Position numbers and translations under genes: made by a program. From assembly GCA_002381645.1 (NCBI GenBank), contig DFXE01000007.1, positions 307,201-371,200 of the forward strand: a stretch of 64,000 nucleotides of DNA, read 5' to 3'. The notes under the pieces are model-generated. The model did no database searches. It was not told the DNA's origin and was given only the letters and a program-made list of their open reading frames with translations. Position 1 is the first letter of the stretch. Each line of letters starts with the position of its first letter. Origin of the DNA: Bacteroidales bacterium UBA4116. GTDB taxonomy: Bacteria; Bacteroidota; Bacteroidia; Bacteroidales; Tannerellaceae. This document shows, one piece after another, positions 17,341 to 27,065 of the stretch.

Positions 17341-18864
17341 ATGGGCGAGACAAAACAATCTCCGGTCAGAGGAACCGGGTTTTTAGGCTTTATCGAAAGG
17401 GTAGGAAACGCATTGCCCCACCCGGCTACGCTATTTGGTATATTTGCACTACTGATCCTTCTGTTATCCTGGATCGGCAGTTTACTCGGATGGGGTGGAA
17501 CGCATCCCGGAACAGGAGAGCATGTAAATGTTATTAATTTACTGTCGAAAGATGGTATCCACCGGATCATACTGGATATGGTGGATAATTATACCGGATT
17601 TGCACCGCTCGGTATTGTTATGGTGGCGATGCTGGGGATTGGTATTGCGGAAAGCAGTGGTCTGATCACGGCTGCCGTTCGTCTACTGGTGATAAAATCT
17701 CCCCAATCCATACTTACTTTTATTATTGTTTTTGCAGGTGTATTGTCAAATGTCGCATCGGACCTCGGCTATCTGCTGATCATTCCGATCGCGGGGATTG
17801 TGTTCAATTCCGTGGGGCGTCATCCGATCGGAGGGATGGCAGCCGCATTTGCCGGAGTAAGCGGGGGATTCAGCGCCAATATTATTATCGGGACGATCGA
17901 TCCCCTTCTTGCGGGTTTATCCACTGAGGCCGCACATATCATTAATCCGGATTACTATGTATTACCCACTGCCAATTATTATTTCATGGCGGTATCTGCA
18001 ATAATAATATCCTTAGCAGCAACATTTATAACCGATAAATTTGTTGAACCCCGTCTTGGTAAATATACCGGTGATGTTGCCCCTGAAAAGATAGAGCAGC
18101 TATCTGCAAAAGAAAAGAAAGGCTTGCGCTGGTCGGGATTGGTGATCCTGGCATGGATAATTCTTTTTGCTATCGGACTGATTCCGGATAACGGATTCTT
18201 TCGCGGACCGGATAACACGATATTGCATACCCCGTTGTTAAGAGGATTTATCGCGGTGTTATTTTTCGTTGTCGGTTCTGCCGGAATAACATACGGAGCG
18301 ATAACCGGGCAATTCAAATCGGATAAGGATGTAATGAAAGGAATGAGTACCAGTTTCAAAGGGCTTGTCTCATTCCTTGTACTGGTATTTTTTGCCGCAC
18401 AGTTCGTTGCATGGTTCCGCTGGAGTAACCTGGGTATGGTACTTGCCATTAACGGTGCCGCTTTATTGCAATCCTTAAATATGGGAGTTATACCTTTATG
18501 TATACTCTTTATCATTTTTTCTGCTTTTATCAACCTTTTTATGGGAAGCGCTTCTGCTAAATGGGCGATATTAGCTCCTATTTTCGTACCGATGTTTATG
18601 TTATTGGGGTATTCTCCCGAACTCTCACAGGCGGTTTACCGGATCGGCGACAGCATAACCAATATCATATCGCCGATGATGAGCTTCTTTGCCCTTATTA
18701 TTGTTTATTTTGAAAAGTATGACAGTAAAGCAGGGATGGGTACATTGGTATCGACCATGCTTCCCTATACGATAGGATTCTTTATCGCATGGGTATTGTT
18801 GCTTATTTTATGGTTATTAGCCGGCCTTCCGCTCGGTCCCGGATCGGGATTATATTATCCCTGA
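17341..18864 (+). CDS. AbgT family transporter
   Basis: A 507-residue inner-membrane transporter of the AbgT/MtrF family, known for p-aminobenzoyl-glutamate uptake and sulfonamide efflux. The family's ordered features are visible: FLGFIERVGNALPHPATLFG at the N-terminus, GIGIAESSGLI, an AGVLSNVASDLGYLLIIP segment, GVSGGFSANIIIGTIDPLLAG, and a C-terminal SASAKWAILAPIFVPMF with a GDSITNIISPMM hairpin. The length is normal. It is convergent, with only two bases between, with the lipoprotein at 18867. Confidence 0.93.
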   Translation: MGETKQSPVRGTGFLGFIERVGNALPHPATLFGIFALLILLLSWIGSLLGWGGTHPGTGEHVNVINLLSKDGIHRIILDMVDNYTGFAPLGIVMVAMLGIGIAESSGLITAAVRLLVIKSPQSILTFIIVFAGVLSNVASDLGYLLIIPIAGIVFNSVGRHPIGGMAAAFAGVSGGFSANIIIGTIDPLLAGLSTEAAHIINPDYYVLPTANYYFMAVSAIIISLAATFITDKFVEPRLGKYTGDVAPEKIEQLSAKEKKGLRWSGLVILAWIILFAIGLIPDNGFFRGPDNTILHTPLLRGFIAVLFFVVGSAGITYGAITGQFKSDKDVMKGMSTSFKGLVSFLVLVFFAAQFVAWFRWSNLGMVLAINGAALLQSLNMGVIPLCILFIIFSAFINLFMGSASAKWAILAPIFVPMFMLLGYSPELSQAVYRIGDSITNIISPMMSFFALIIVYFEKYDSKAGMGTLVSTMLPYTIGFFIAWVLLLILWLLAGLPLGPGSGLYYP

Positions 18865-18866
18865 TC

Positions 18867-19331
18867 TTATTCGGTTAATTCTATATTTACATCGAACACA
18901 CCGCTCCAGGGATCTCCGGCCATCATGTTTTCGTGTATGGATATCCTGTACCGCCCGTTCATAGGTAACTGATATTCCATATTTATACCAAAGGGTCCGT
19001 CCATTGTGCCGTCGGGCATAAAGATTTGCGAAAAACGTATATTCGCAAGTGAATCCGGTGAAGAGAGACGGGCAAATATGTTTTTATATCCATCCGACAT
19101 AAATTCCACATAGATAGTCTGGTCTCTTTCTTTGCGGGTCAGGATGTTGCCCTTACCTTCCGTCAGGTTTATTTTTACGATACCCGAATCATTGGGAAGG
19201 ACGAGCCCCTCCTGATCTGTTACTGCCGGAGAAAAATCTGCCATACTTTGCCGCGCGGTTGTATTATTATCCATTTTACAGCTTAAAAAGATAAAACCGG
19301 CAGACAAAAATGCGATAATTAATTTTTTCAT
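18867..19331 (-). CDS. Hypothetical lipoprotein
   Basis: A 154-residue protein with a lipoprotein signal (FIFLSC) and a beta-rich remainder, including GNILTRKERDQTIYVEFMSD and a YRISIHENMMAGDPWSG segment. I do not recognise the family. The pattern suggests a beta-sandwich, perhaps a domain that stabilises or binds something in the envelope. It lies six bases downstream of the hydrolase gene, so the two are probably cotranscribed. Confidence 0.75.
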   Translation of the reverse strand: MKKLIIAFLSAGFIFLSCKMDNNTTARQSMADFSPAVTDQEGLVLPNDSGIVKINLTEGKGNILTRKERDQTIYVEFMSDGYKNIFARLSSPDSLANIRFSQIFMPDGTMDGPFGINMEYQLPMNGRYRISIHENMMAGDPWSGVFDVNIELTE

Positions 19332-19337
19332 ACTTAT

Positions 19338-19961
19338 TTATTTCAAAAGGTTGGGAAACCATCGCGCTTCTTCCATGATACGGACAAAACCCTCCTTCGT
19401 TTCGTTCCGGTTCCAATCCCTTTGCAATTCACAAGCCAATTGTGCAAGGCTGGTCATATGCGCTCCTGCCTGCTCCACCCTGCGAAGTCCCATTTCATGG
19501 GCAATAACCGATGTGCCTCCTACACAATCTGCAACCGGATATACTTCGAAGCCTTCTTTGATGGCATCTATCGTCGGGAAAGTCAGGCAAGCTTCTGTCC
19601 AAAGGGCAGCCATCAGAAGCTTTTTCCTTCCGGTGGCCTGTACAGCTTCATAAAACTCCTTGTCTTCCCAGGCATTGATACTTGTCCTGTCGTATGAAGG
19701 AATATCGCCTAAATGCTCACGTATCTGGGGAATAGTATCTTTATTCACCCCTGTACGAACATTTACCGTCGACAAGATCACCGGTAAGGAAAATGCTTTC
19801 GCCAGTTCTGCCAGGACACCCATATTCATAATTAAATCCCTCTTATCCATTGAATTGATAGAGGTTATCTGAATGGGTTGGTAATCAATGATCAGTAATA
19901 CGGAATTTTCCGGGGTAACCAAATGATCCTTTTCCGGATCTCTCATCGGGTAACTACTCAT
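19338..19961 (-). CDS. Isochorismatase-like cysteine hydrolase
   Basis: A 207-residue hydrolase of the isochorismatase/YcaC group. An Asp in LLIIDYQPIQ starts the fold, and WTEACLTFPTIDA carries the catalytic cysteine; a lysine in the GVNKDTIPQI region may complete the triad. Members cleave amides or vinyl ethers; the substrate is unknown. It is followed by a lipoprotein gene and preceded by an aldo/keto reductase on the same strand (gap about 23 bases), suggesting a three-gene unit. Confidence 0.9.
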   Translation of the reverse strand: MSSYPMRDPEKDHLVTPENSVLLIIDYQPIQITSINSMDKRDLIMNMGVLAELAKAFSLPVILSTVNVRTGVNKDTIPQIREHLGDIPSYDRTSINAWEDKEFYEAVQATGRKKLLMAALWTEACLTFPTIDAIKEGFEVYPVADCVGGTSVIAHEMGLRRVEQAGAHMTSLAQLACELQRDWNRNETKEGFVRIMEEARWFPNLLK

Positions 19962-19984
19962 AGGTATATTGTATTAATGTTGTT

Positions 19985-20929
19985 TTATTCTTTTCCGGCC
20001 TCCTTAAGCTTATCAAAAGCCTCTTTGCTGAGTTTTATATCCACAGCTTTAAGAATATCCTTCTGTCCGGGCTTCGACATGCTGGCTATCGGTGCGGTAA
20101 CAGAGGGATGGTTTATCAGCCAGGCAATTGAAATCTGCGCCGGCGTAGCGTTATATTCGTCGGCTATTTCTTTAATGGCATCCATTAAGCGTTTGCCTCG
20201 ATCATTCATGTAATTTTTCACGGCTTCGGCACGATTTCCTTTGGTTTCTTCTCCAAACTTGTATTTTCCGGTCAGAAAACCACTTGCCAATGCATGATAG
20301 GAAACAACACCCAATTGACACGCTTGGGCCAACGGCTCATATTCTGTTTCAAAAACGGTCCGATCATACAGGTTATACTGTGGCTGAAGGCAAATATATT
20401 CAGGGAATCCATTTTCCCTGCTTCTATTTATCGACTCCTCCACCCGGCAGGCGCTCATATTGGATGCTCCGATATACCGGACTTTCCCGTCTTTTACCAA
20501 TTGGCTATAAGCTTCTAACGTTTCTTCGATCGGTGTTCCCGTATCATCGTAATGGGTAAAATAAAGGTCGATATAATCGGTTTTGAGGCGCCGGAGCGAT
20601 TCCTCAGCCTGCTCGAGGATGTAATCTTTCTTCAATCCCCTGCTGGAACGTGATATCTGCGCTCCTACTTTTGTTGTTAAAATAATATCTTTACGATTAT
20701 TTCTCTTGTGGAGCCATTTTCCGATAATGGTCTCCGATTCGCCGCCTTCATGTCCCTCCGCCCAAACTGAATAAACATTGGCCGTATCAATAAAATTGAA
20801 TCCGGCATCTGCATAAATATCCAGGATTTCAAACGACGTTTTCTCATCAGCAGTCCATCCAAAAACATTTCCCCCCAGATCAAAAGGGTAAACTTCCAAA
20901 TCCGATTTCCCTATTTTCCTTTTTTCCAT
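19985..20929 (-). CDS. Aldo/keto reductase
   Basis: An aldo/keto reductase of about 314 residues without an export signal. FIDTANVYSVW supplies the Asp and Tyr, TTKVGAQ the Lys, and YFTHYDD the His of the tetrad. The cofactor-binding C-terminus is intact (IAWLINHPSVTAPIASMSKP). I start at ATG 20929; six bases upstream there is only a TTG. It precedes the isochorismatase-like gene on the same strand. Substrate unknown. Confidence 0.92.
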   Translation of the reverse strand: MEKRKIGKSDLEVYPFDLGGNVFGWTADEKTSFEILDIYADAGFNFIDTANVYSVWAEGHEGGESETIIGKWLHKRNNRKDIILTTKVGAQISRSSRGLKKDYILEQAEESLRRLKTDYIDLYFTHYDDTGTPIEETLEAYSQLVKDGKVRYIGASNMSACRVEESINRSRENGFPEYICLQPQYNLYDRTVFETEYEPLAQACQLGVVSYHALASGFLTGKYKFGEETKGNRAEAVKNYMNDRGKRLMDAIKEIADEYNATPAQISIAWLINHPSVTAPIASMSKPGQKDILKAVDIKLSKEAFDKLKEAGKE

Positions 20930-21109
20930 ATACAACGGGATTTAATTGTTTTTTTAAACAATCAGGAATGAGAAAAGTTGAGGATATGATCATTAATTGA
21001 GCCATTATTTAGACTATAAATTGGAATTTAGTAAGATCAGGTTAATAAAAACAGCAGCAAACTTTTCCGATCCAAGGTTTGTTTTCTCTGTAATATTTAA
21101 CAATGCATC

Positions 21110-22186
21110 ATGAAATTATACCGTGGAATTATTATTTTCCTTTGCTTATTCAGTTTACTTCCAAACGCTAATTATGCACAGGACTTACCGGCTTTACGAC
21201 ATGTAAATGCAGGGGTATATATCAGTCCGCCCTTTGTAATGAAAGATGAAGCCGGATTGTATACCGGTATGGCTATAGATATATGGAATTCGGTCGAAAA
21301 AGAAGTCGGCCTAAGGTCAACCTATACCGAATTCCATACATGGAACGGATTAATACAGGCCCTGGCCAACGGGGATATTGATGTGGGAATATCTAATATA
21401 TCGGTTACATACGGAAGAGCTGAAATACTTAAATATTCATTTCCATGGTATGATTCAGGATTGCGCATAATGGTTAAAACAGAAGGAAACCGTTCGATAT
21501 GGAATGAATTAAAACGGAACGGGCATCTCTATACGTATGCCGGCATTGCTATTGCCATTATATTATTGACTATTATTCTTACGATCATCCACCGCAAAAG
21601 AGACCCTGAATTTCCACGCAGCTGGGTCGACGGCCTGGCAGAAAGTCTCTACAGGCTGATATTAGCGATAAAAACAGGAATCGTAAATAACCCGAGTTAT
21701 AACTGGATAGGAAAGGTTCTGGCTGTAACATGGATGCTTTTCGGTATCGGTCTTGTGGCTTATGTTACATCAAGTATTACCAGTAGTATGACAGCCGTCA
21801 CATTAACACACGACATTCACTCCATATCCGATCTACCGGGAAAAACAGTAGGTGTATTAAGTAACGGATTAGCAGAAAAATATCTGAACGACAGGGGTAT
21901 CCGTACAATTCCGTATGAAACGGTAGACGAACTTACACAGGCTCTTGCCGCAGATAGTGTAGAGGCCGTAGTGGATGATGCTCCTGTTTTGGAATACTGG
22001 AATTTCAACCATCCGGAACAGCGTATGAAAGTGGTAGGCAATATTTTCCATGACGACAAATATGCATTCGGCGGCAGTAAAAGTCGTAGCGGATTAATGG
22101 ACAGCATCTCAGTTGAACTTGTTAAAATGTTTGATTTAGGGAAAACGGCGGAAATCCGAAATAAATATTTCGGAAACATCCATTAA
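21110..22186 (+). CDS. Prokaryotic ionotropic glutamate receptor-like channel
   Basis: A 358-residue protein with the GluR0-type order. A signal peptide (1-23) precedes solute-binding lobe 1 (about 27-125, with ISVTYGRAEILKYSFPWYDSG where R103 would hold a ligand carboxylate). TM1 (about 141-161), a re-entrant loop (about 174-195) and TM2 (about 201-224) interrupt the binding domain, which resumes as lobe 2 (about 233-355, LPGKTVGVLSNGLAEKYL). The pattern YVTSSITSSMTAVTL after TM2 recalls the SYTANLAAF region of animal receptors. The usual TVGYG potassium filter is absent (LAIKTGIVNNPS instead). A binding protein with an odd insertion is the alternative. Confidence 0.82.
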   Translation: MKLYRGIIIFLCLFSLLPNANYAQDLPALRHVNAGVYISPPFVMKDEAGLYTGMAIDIWNSVEKEVGLRSTYTEFHTWNGLIQALANGDIDVGISNISVTYGRAEILKYSFPWYDSGLRIMVKTEGNRSIWNELKRNGHLYTYAGIAIAIILLTIILTIIHRKRDPEFPRSWVDGLAESLYRLILAIKTGIVNNPSYNWIGKVLAVTWMLFGIGLVAYVTSSITSSMTAVTLTHDIHSISDLPGKTVGVLSNGLAEKYLNDRGIRTIPYETVDELTQALAADSVEAVVDDAPVLEYWNFNHPEQRMKVVGNIFHDDKYAFGGSKSRSGLMDSISVELVKMFDLGKTAEIRNKYFGNIH

Positions 22187-22224
22187 CAGAAAAACTGAGA
22201 TTCCTTTCCATCAACCGTTCATTT

Positions 22225-22449
22225 TCAATAATAGGCTTCGCTAAATACATTACAACTCGTAAAATACCAATCCCCCGCCTCCTGAAAAGCACTGATCTTA
22301 TTTTCCCTTAATAGCCATCCTATGGCCATAAAGATAACAGCCTCTTTCTTATTTGTCAGTTCACCGATTTTCCTGAGGTTTAATTTACCCTTTTCCAAAA
22401 GTAAGGATAATATAACACCTGCATCTACTCCAATATCTTTACTCAACAT
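22225..22449 (-). CDS. Winged-helix protein (DUF2582 family)
   Basis: A small protein of about 74 residues. LNLRKIGELTNKKEAVIFMA and AIGWLLRENKISAFQEAGDW match the DUF2582 winged-helix domain, including its typical GWL-x-RE-x-KI wing. The start is taken at ATG 22449; a longer frame to 22491 adds a cysteine-rich hydrophobic stretch that looks untranslated. The family probably binds DNA or RNA polymerase partners, but no target is known. It lies downstream of the sigma factor gene on the same strand. Confidence 0.8.
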   Translation of the reverse strand: MLSKDIGVDAGVILSLLLEKGKLNLRKIGELTNKKEAVIFMAIGWLLRENKISAFQEAGDWYFTSCNVFSEAYY

Positions 22450-22507
22450 AGCTTTGATTTTTAAAAAACAGATACAAATAATGAGACACATCCGAATGAA
22501 ATATTAA

Positions 22508-23011
22508 TCATTCGATATATTCTTTTAGTTTAAGCCGCAGTTTTTTCCTGATAAAATAAATACGGCTTTTTACAGTCCCTAAGGGTATATTTGTTTTGTG
22601 AGATATTTCAATATATTTATAGCCGGAAATAAACATCATAAAAACCAGTTGCTCCCCTTTACTCAATTTTTTTATTTCCGATATTGCATCTACTATAATC
22701 CGGTCATTTTCCACATAATCATACTGTATTTCATCCTGATATTGAAGACTCATTAAATGTTCATACTCTTCCAACCCATTCTTCCTGTTTTGATGTTTGC
22801 AATAATTATTAAGAAAAATATTACGCATGATGGTCAGGATCCATCCTTTAAAATTATTTTCACTGTATTTATCTTTGTGGATAAGAGCGGTAAGCATGGT
22901 ATCCTGAACAAGGTCTTTAGCATCTTCATTATTGGCAGTTAACCTAATTGCGAAAGGCATCATCCTTTCATAAGAATAAAATAATTCCCTATAAAAGCTA
23001 AAGTTATTCAT
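22508..23011 (-). CDS. ECF-type RNA polymerase sigma factor
   Basis: A sigma-70 family extracytoplasmic-function factor of about 167 residues. Region 2 is visible in MMPFAIRLTANNEDAKDLVQ with NNFKGWILTIMRNIFLNNY, and region 4 in KLSKGEQLVFMMFISGYKYI with GTVKSRIYFIRKKLR. I start at ATG 23011 (MNNFSFYREL) rather than 23041. No anti-sigma factor is adjacent, unlike most ECF loci. Target promoters are unknown. Confidence 0.9.
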   Translation of the reverse strand: MNNFSFYRELFYSYERMMPFAIRLTANNEDAKDLVQDTMLTALIHKDKYSENNFKGWILTIMRNIFLNNYCKHQNRKNGLEEYEHLMSLQYQDEIQYDYVENDRIIVDAISEIKKLSKGEQLVFMMFISGYKYIEISHKTNIPLGTVKSRIYFIRKKLRLKLKEYIE

Positions 23012-23155
23012 AGTATTTCCCGTTTTAGAACTAATGAACAATTATAACAATAATATCTTTATTCTAAATGTTAATTTCTACCACAAGAATGTTCATTTTT
23101 TCGTTTTTCGGAATTAAAATATTACATTGCAATCCATTTTTCAATTAGGACTACT

Positions 23156-24082
23156 ATGAAAGAAAACAAACCTTTCCAACTCATTTTTAATAATCTGACG
23201 GATTATTACAAACAATTTAATTGCCCGCATATTCTGGACGAATTTATATTATCGGATTGTGAAAATATTTCAGATGTATTTCCTTCCAAAGTCGATTCCG
23301 TATTTAACGGACTTTTCATCGCGCTTTGTACAAGAGGGAGAAAGGAGATCATCATAAATTACAGGAAATATAATATTGAGGCTCCTTCGCTTGTATGCAT
23401 TCTTCCACAATATGTGTTCAAGACCATAAGTCAAACGGAAGATTTCCATTCCGAAATGCTCTTTATTTCGTCGGATTTCATCAAAAGAGTTCTGACTACC
23501 AATAATATGACAAAAATGCTGATCCGAATAAACCACTCTCCGCACGTACGATTATCCGAAAGCGCGTTAGCCAATCTGATAGAATTCAAAAATCTGTTGA
23601 TCAAACATTATAAGCTAAAAGGTAGTCCCAACTACACGATGATGGTAAAAACAATTTTTTTCTGTCTGCTCCTGGAAGTTACAAGGGCATATTTATCGGG
23701 AGAAGATAAAAAAGGGAGAGAGGATAAAGACCGGAAAAATGAAATAACAAATCAATTCTTTAAAATCCTTATTGAAAGCCACCCCAAAGAAAGAGGTATC
23801 AACCATTATGCTGACAAATTATGCATAACACCTAAATACCTTTCTGCCGTTGTAAAAAAAACAACGGGATTTCCAGTATTAAAGTGGATCAATTACTTCA
23901 TCATTTCAGATGCGAAAAGCTTGCTGAAAATGACTGACCTCACTATACTACAAATATCTGAAGAGCTTAATTTCAAATCCCCGTCTTTTTTTGTACAGTT
24001 TTTTAAACAAAACACAGGAATCACTCCTTCCAAATTCAGGAAAGATTTATCGAACTCGATTATTTCGAATCTTTTTTATTAA
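23156..24082 (+). CDS. AraC family transcriptional regulator
   Basis: A 308-residue AraC-type regulator with an N-terminal sensing domain and a C-terminal double HTH (CITPKYLSAVVKKTTGFP, then TILQISEELNFKSPSFFVQF). It is a paralogue of 12969-13850. It is divergent from the sigma factor gene, with 144 bases between the starts. The effector and target are unknown. Confidence 0.92.
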   Translation: MKENKPFQLIFNNLTDYYKQFNCPHILDEFILSDCENISDVFPSKVDSVFNGLFIALCTRGRKEIIINYRKYNIEAPSLVCILPQYVFKTISQTEDFHSEMLFISSDFIKRVLTTNNMTKMLIRINHSPHVRLSESALANLIEFKNLLIKHYKLKGSPNYTMMVKTIFFCLLLEVTRAYLSGEDKKGREDKDRKNEITNQFFKILIESHPKERGINHYADKLCITPKYLSAVVKKTTGFPVLKWINYFIISDAKSLLKMTDLTILQISEELNFKSPSFFVQFFKQNTGITPSKFRKDLSNSIISNLFY

Positions 24083-24103
24083 TGCCTGGAAAATCCCGGC
24101 ACC

Positions 24104-24286
24104 TTACTTATTTAATTGGTACCTTTCAGTTAACGACAGACGCGTTTCTTCATCAACCGATTTCATATATCCCTTCCATCCCGGACAGTAATTGATATGC
24201 CACCGCCAGAAGCGCCCGATCAATGATTTAGGATTTTTATCGTATTGTGCCCGTATCGGACATTTTTCACAATTATGTTTTTTCAT
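24104..24286 (-). CDS. Small cysteine-containing protein
   Basis: A 60-residue protein with C6-x-x-C9 near the N-terminus and C34 in a WHINYCPGWKGYMKS segment. The run of conserved-looking tryptophans and the CPIRAQYDKNPKS motif recall small proteins common in Bacteroidetes, so I judge it real despite its size. A metal or iron-sulfur role is possible but unproven. It is convergent with the AraC gene. Confidence 0.72.
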   Translation of the reverse strand: MKKHNCEKCPIRAQYDKNPKSLIGRFWRWHINYCPGWKGYMKSVDEETRLSLTERYQLNK

Positions 24287-24424
24287 CAGAAGTTAGTATT
24301 TCTATTTTGCCGCAAGATAAGGATTCTTCAAAAAGTACATATAAAAAGCAAACAAAAATAACAACATTGCAACCGGTGTTACTGTGATGGAGTATTAAAT
24401 GAAATTCACTACATTTGCTATAAG

Positions 24425-25051
24425 ATGAAAATAATCATTGGCATACTTCTAATATTCGGATCATTTGCCTGTAGTAAAGACGACCGGGTAACGTCAGTCT
24501 ATTCCGAATTAAAAGATATGAATGAATTAATACTGGCAGAGGTCCGTGTTGAAAAAACGTTCATCATTGACGACCCTGATATCCGTTTCAGTGAAATCGG
24601 TTCACGTTCGGGCATTTTTCCCGATATTGCCGATTGGGTAAAAAGAAAAACCGTCCTTGGCAAACGCATCGGGGTATATTCTTTCGGCACTTATTTTTCC
24701 GCATTTATCGATTTAAGTACGTTAGCAGAAAATGATGTGATTGTAGATGATAAAAAAGGCAGTTGCACCATTACGTTACCCGCCATACAAATAAAAGAAT
24801 GGGGACGCGATTTCGATTTGGAAACTAAACATGAACGTGTATCCATATACCGTTCGCCTTTAACACCACAGGAAAAAGCAGAGGCAAAAAACCAGGCAAG
24901 CCGGATACTAAAAGAAGAAATGGATCAAAACGTACAATTCAGACAGGATCTAATAAAAAGTGCCGAAGATAAAGCGGAAAGTTATTTCGGAATTTTATTA
25001 TCCGAATGGGGATATCAGGTACAAATAAAGTTCAGGGAGAATAACGAATGA
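24425..25051 (+). CDS. DUF4230 lipoprotein
   Basis: A 208-residue protein with a short signal and lipobox (GSFAC), then a DUF4230 domain (VYSFGTYFSAFIDLSTLAEN, and CTITLPAIQIKEWGRDFD). The C-terminal helix carries LTPQEKAEAKNQASRILKE and a VQIKF strand. The function of the family is unknown. A TACATTTG -7-like element lies at 24410-24417. Its stop overlaps the start of the next DUF4230 gene (ATGA at 25048-25051), so the two are translationally coupled. Confidence 0.85.
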   Translation: MKIIIGILLIFGSFACSKDDRVTSVYSELKDMNELILAEVRVEKTFIIDDPDIRFSEIGSRSGIFPDIADWVKRKTVLGKRIGVYSFGTYFSAFIDLSTLAENDVIVDDKKGSCTITLPAIQIKEWGRDFDLETKHERVSIYRSPLTPQEKAEAKNQASRILKEEMDQNVQFRQDLIKSAEDKAESYFGILLSEWGYQVQIKFRENNE

Positions 25052-25686
25052 TTCGAAAAATTAAAAAATTACTTTTTTTCTGCCTGATGATCCTTCTAAT
25101 TGCAGGTATCATAACAATTGTCTTTAAGCGAATAAATACAACTTCCGTCTCTACGTTACCTGCCGATATACAGGAAATCCGGCAAGCAGTTAAACTATCC
25201 ACACTGGATATTACATCCGAAGAGATATACAGGGATACCATCAATGGTAAAGGAATCGTTTCAAAATTAAAAGCCCGTATATACATCCGGTTCGATATTG
25301 AACATATACCGATGTTTGAGCAGGGAGACACCCTAATAGTCCAACTACCTCCCGAAGTCATTGAAATTTATGAATCTTCGCAGGACGGCTATCAGGTGAT
25401 CGACGTCTGGCATCTACGGTTCCCCGATAATTGGGTAAATATTCCTTTTAGTTCTTCAGAAGAAAATATTATAAAAGAACGGATCAAGCAAAAGATCAGG
25501 AAACAGATGTATGAAAAAGGTTATGTACAAAGAGCGCGTAAAAATGCCGTTCACTCACTGGCTACGCTTTTCTCGAAATTCCGTAAAAAGGTTGTTATTG
25601 TAGATCTGCATCCGGATGGATACACAGGGCAACTTAATGCACACGACGGGATTAGTCCGGTAATCCCAAAGCAAGGGATAGATTAA
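25048..25686 (+). CDS. DUF4230-like membrane-anchored protein
   Basis: A 212-residue protein with an N-terminal TM anchor (about 9-26) and a periplasmic DUF4230-like domain (KLKARIYIRFDIEHIPMFEQ, LIVQLPPEVIEIYESSQDGY). It is a diverged tandem paralogue of the preceding gene, overlapping it by four bases. The two probably act together in the envelope; the role is unknown. Confidence 0.8.
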   Translation: MIRKIKKLLFFCLMILLIAGIITIVFKRINTTSVSTLPADIQEIRQAVKLSTLDITSEEIYRDTINGKGIVSKLKARIYIRFDIEHIPMFEQGDTLIVQLPPEVIEIYESSQDGYQVIDVWHLRFPDNWVNIPFSSSEENIIKERIKQKIRKQMYEKGYVQRARKNAVHSLATLFSKFRKKVVIVDLHPDGYTGQLNAHDGISPVIPKQGID

Positions 25687-25743
25687 CCGCTTCCATAAAA
25701 TTATTATTTGTACTTTTGAAGAGTGTTTAAAAATAACAACGCC

Positions 25744-27045
25744 ATGAAAAAAGGAATATTCAGTTTATTACTTAGTTTCGGATTACTATTTCCGGCTTTT
25801 TCCCAGAACGGCTACCAGCCCTCCGAAGAAAATCTAAAAGCACGTAAAGAATTTCAGGACAATAAATTCGGTATATTTATCCATTGGGGTATTTACAGCA
25901 TGCTGGGAGACGGTGAATGGGTTATGCACAATAAAAACCTGAACCATGAAGAATATGCCAAATTAGCATCTTCATTCTATCCTATCCGGTTCGATGCAGC
26001 CGAATGGGTTTCCGCCATTAAAGCGTCGGGGGCCAAATATATTTGTTTTACGTCAAGGCACCACGATGGATTCTCCATGTTTGACACCCAATATTCGGAT
26101 TATAATATAGTAAAAGCTACACCTTTCAAACGCGACATTATCAAAGAACTGGCAAATGAATGCCATAAGCAGGGAATCAAGCTGCATCTTTATTATTCAC
26201 ACCTCGACTGGACACGCGACGATTATTATCCGTTAGGACGGACCGGCCGCGGGACGGGGAGGACCACCCATGGAGAGTGGAAAACCTATTACACTTTTAT
26301 GAATAATCAGATCACTGAATTACTGACCAATTACGGTCCGATAGGGGCGATATGGTTCGACGGTTGGTGGGATCATGACCAGGACCCGGATTTTGACTGG
26401 CAATTACCTGAACAATACAATATGATCCATAAATTACAACCCGCTTGCCTGGTTGGCAATAATCACCATCAGCTTCCATTTGCAGGAGAGGATATCCAGA
26501 TCTTTGAGCGTGACCTGCCGGGAGAAAACAAAGCCGGCCTTTCCGGTCAGGATATAAGCCCGCTGCCGCTGGAAACCTGCGAAACCATGAACAGAACCTG
26601 GGGATACCGTATTACCGATCAGGATTATAAATCAACCAAAACGCTTATACATTATCTTGTAAAGGCAGCCGGCAAAAACGGAAACCTGTTAATGAATATT
26701 GGTCCTCAGCCCAACGGCGAACTACCGGCGGTATCCGTTGAACGGTTAAAAGAAATAGGCGAATGGATGAAAATATATGGTGAAACGATCTACGGCACAA
26801 GAGCTGGTGCGGTTGAACCACGTCCATGGGGTGTAACTACGCAGAAAGACAACAAAATCTTTATCCATATACTGGATCTGCAAGATAAGGGGCTTTACTT
26901 ACCTATAACAGATAAAAAAATAAAAAAAGCTGTAGTTTACAAAGATAAGTCTACTGTAAAATTCACCCAGAACAAACAGGGTTTACTGCTCGAACTGGCA
27001 GAAGCCCCAACAGATATAGACTATGTGGTCGAATTAACGTTCTGA
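25744..27045 (+). CDS. Alpha-L-fucosidase (GH29)
   Basis: A secreted GH29 glycoside hydrolase of about 433 residues that removes alpha-L-fucose from glycans. It has a signal peptide (LLLSFGLLFPAFSQ) and the family landmarks FGIFIHWGIYSMLGDGEW, FTSRHHDGFSMF and GAIWFDGWWDHDQD, whose Asp in WFDG is the nucleophile. NGNLLMNIGPQPNGELP follows. No C-terminal carbohydrate-binding domain is present. The start at 25744 gives the signal peptide; an ATG at 25723 is upstream. It is a lone gene, not in a glycan-utilisation locus, though the receptor and propeller genes lie 14-18 kb away. Confidence 0.94.
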   Translation: MKKGIFSLLLSFGLLFPAFSQNGYQPSEENLKARKEFQDNKFGIFIHWGIYSMLGDGEWVMHNKNLNHEEYAKLASSFYPIRFDAAEWVSAIKASGAKYICFTSRHHDGFSMFDTQYSDYNIVKATPFKRDIIKELANECHKQGIKLHLYYSHLDWTRDDYYPLGRTGRGTGRTTHGEWKTYYTFMNNQITELLTNYGPIGAIWFDGWWDHDQDPDFDWQLPEQYNMIHKLQPACLVGNNHHQLPFAGEDIQIFERDLPGENKAGLSGQDISPLPLETCETMNRTWGYRITDQDYKSTKTLIHYLVKAAGKNGNLLMNIGPQPNGELPAVSVERLKEIGEWMKIYGETIYGTRAGAVEPRPWGVTTQKDNKIFIHILDLQDKGLYLPITDKKIKKAVVYKDKSTVKFTQNKQGLLLELAEAPTDIDYVVELTF

Positions 27046-27065
27046 TATACACATTCTGATCATAA

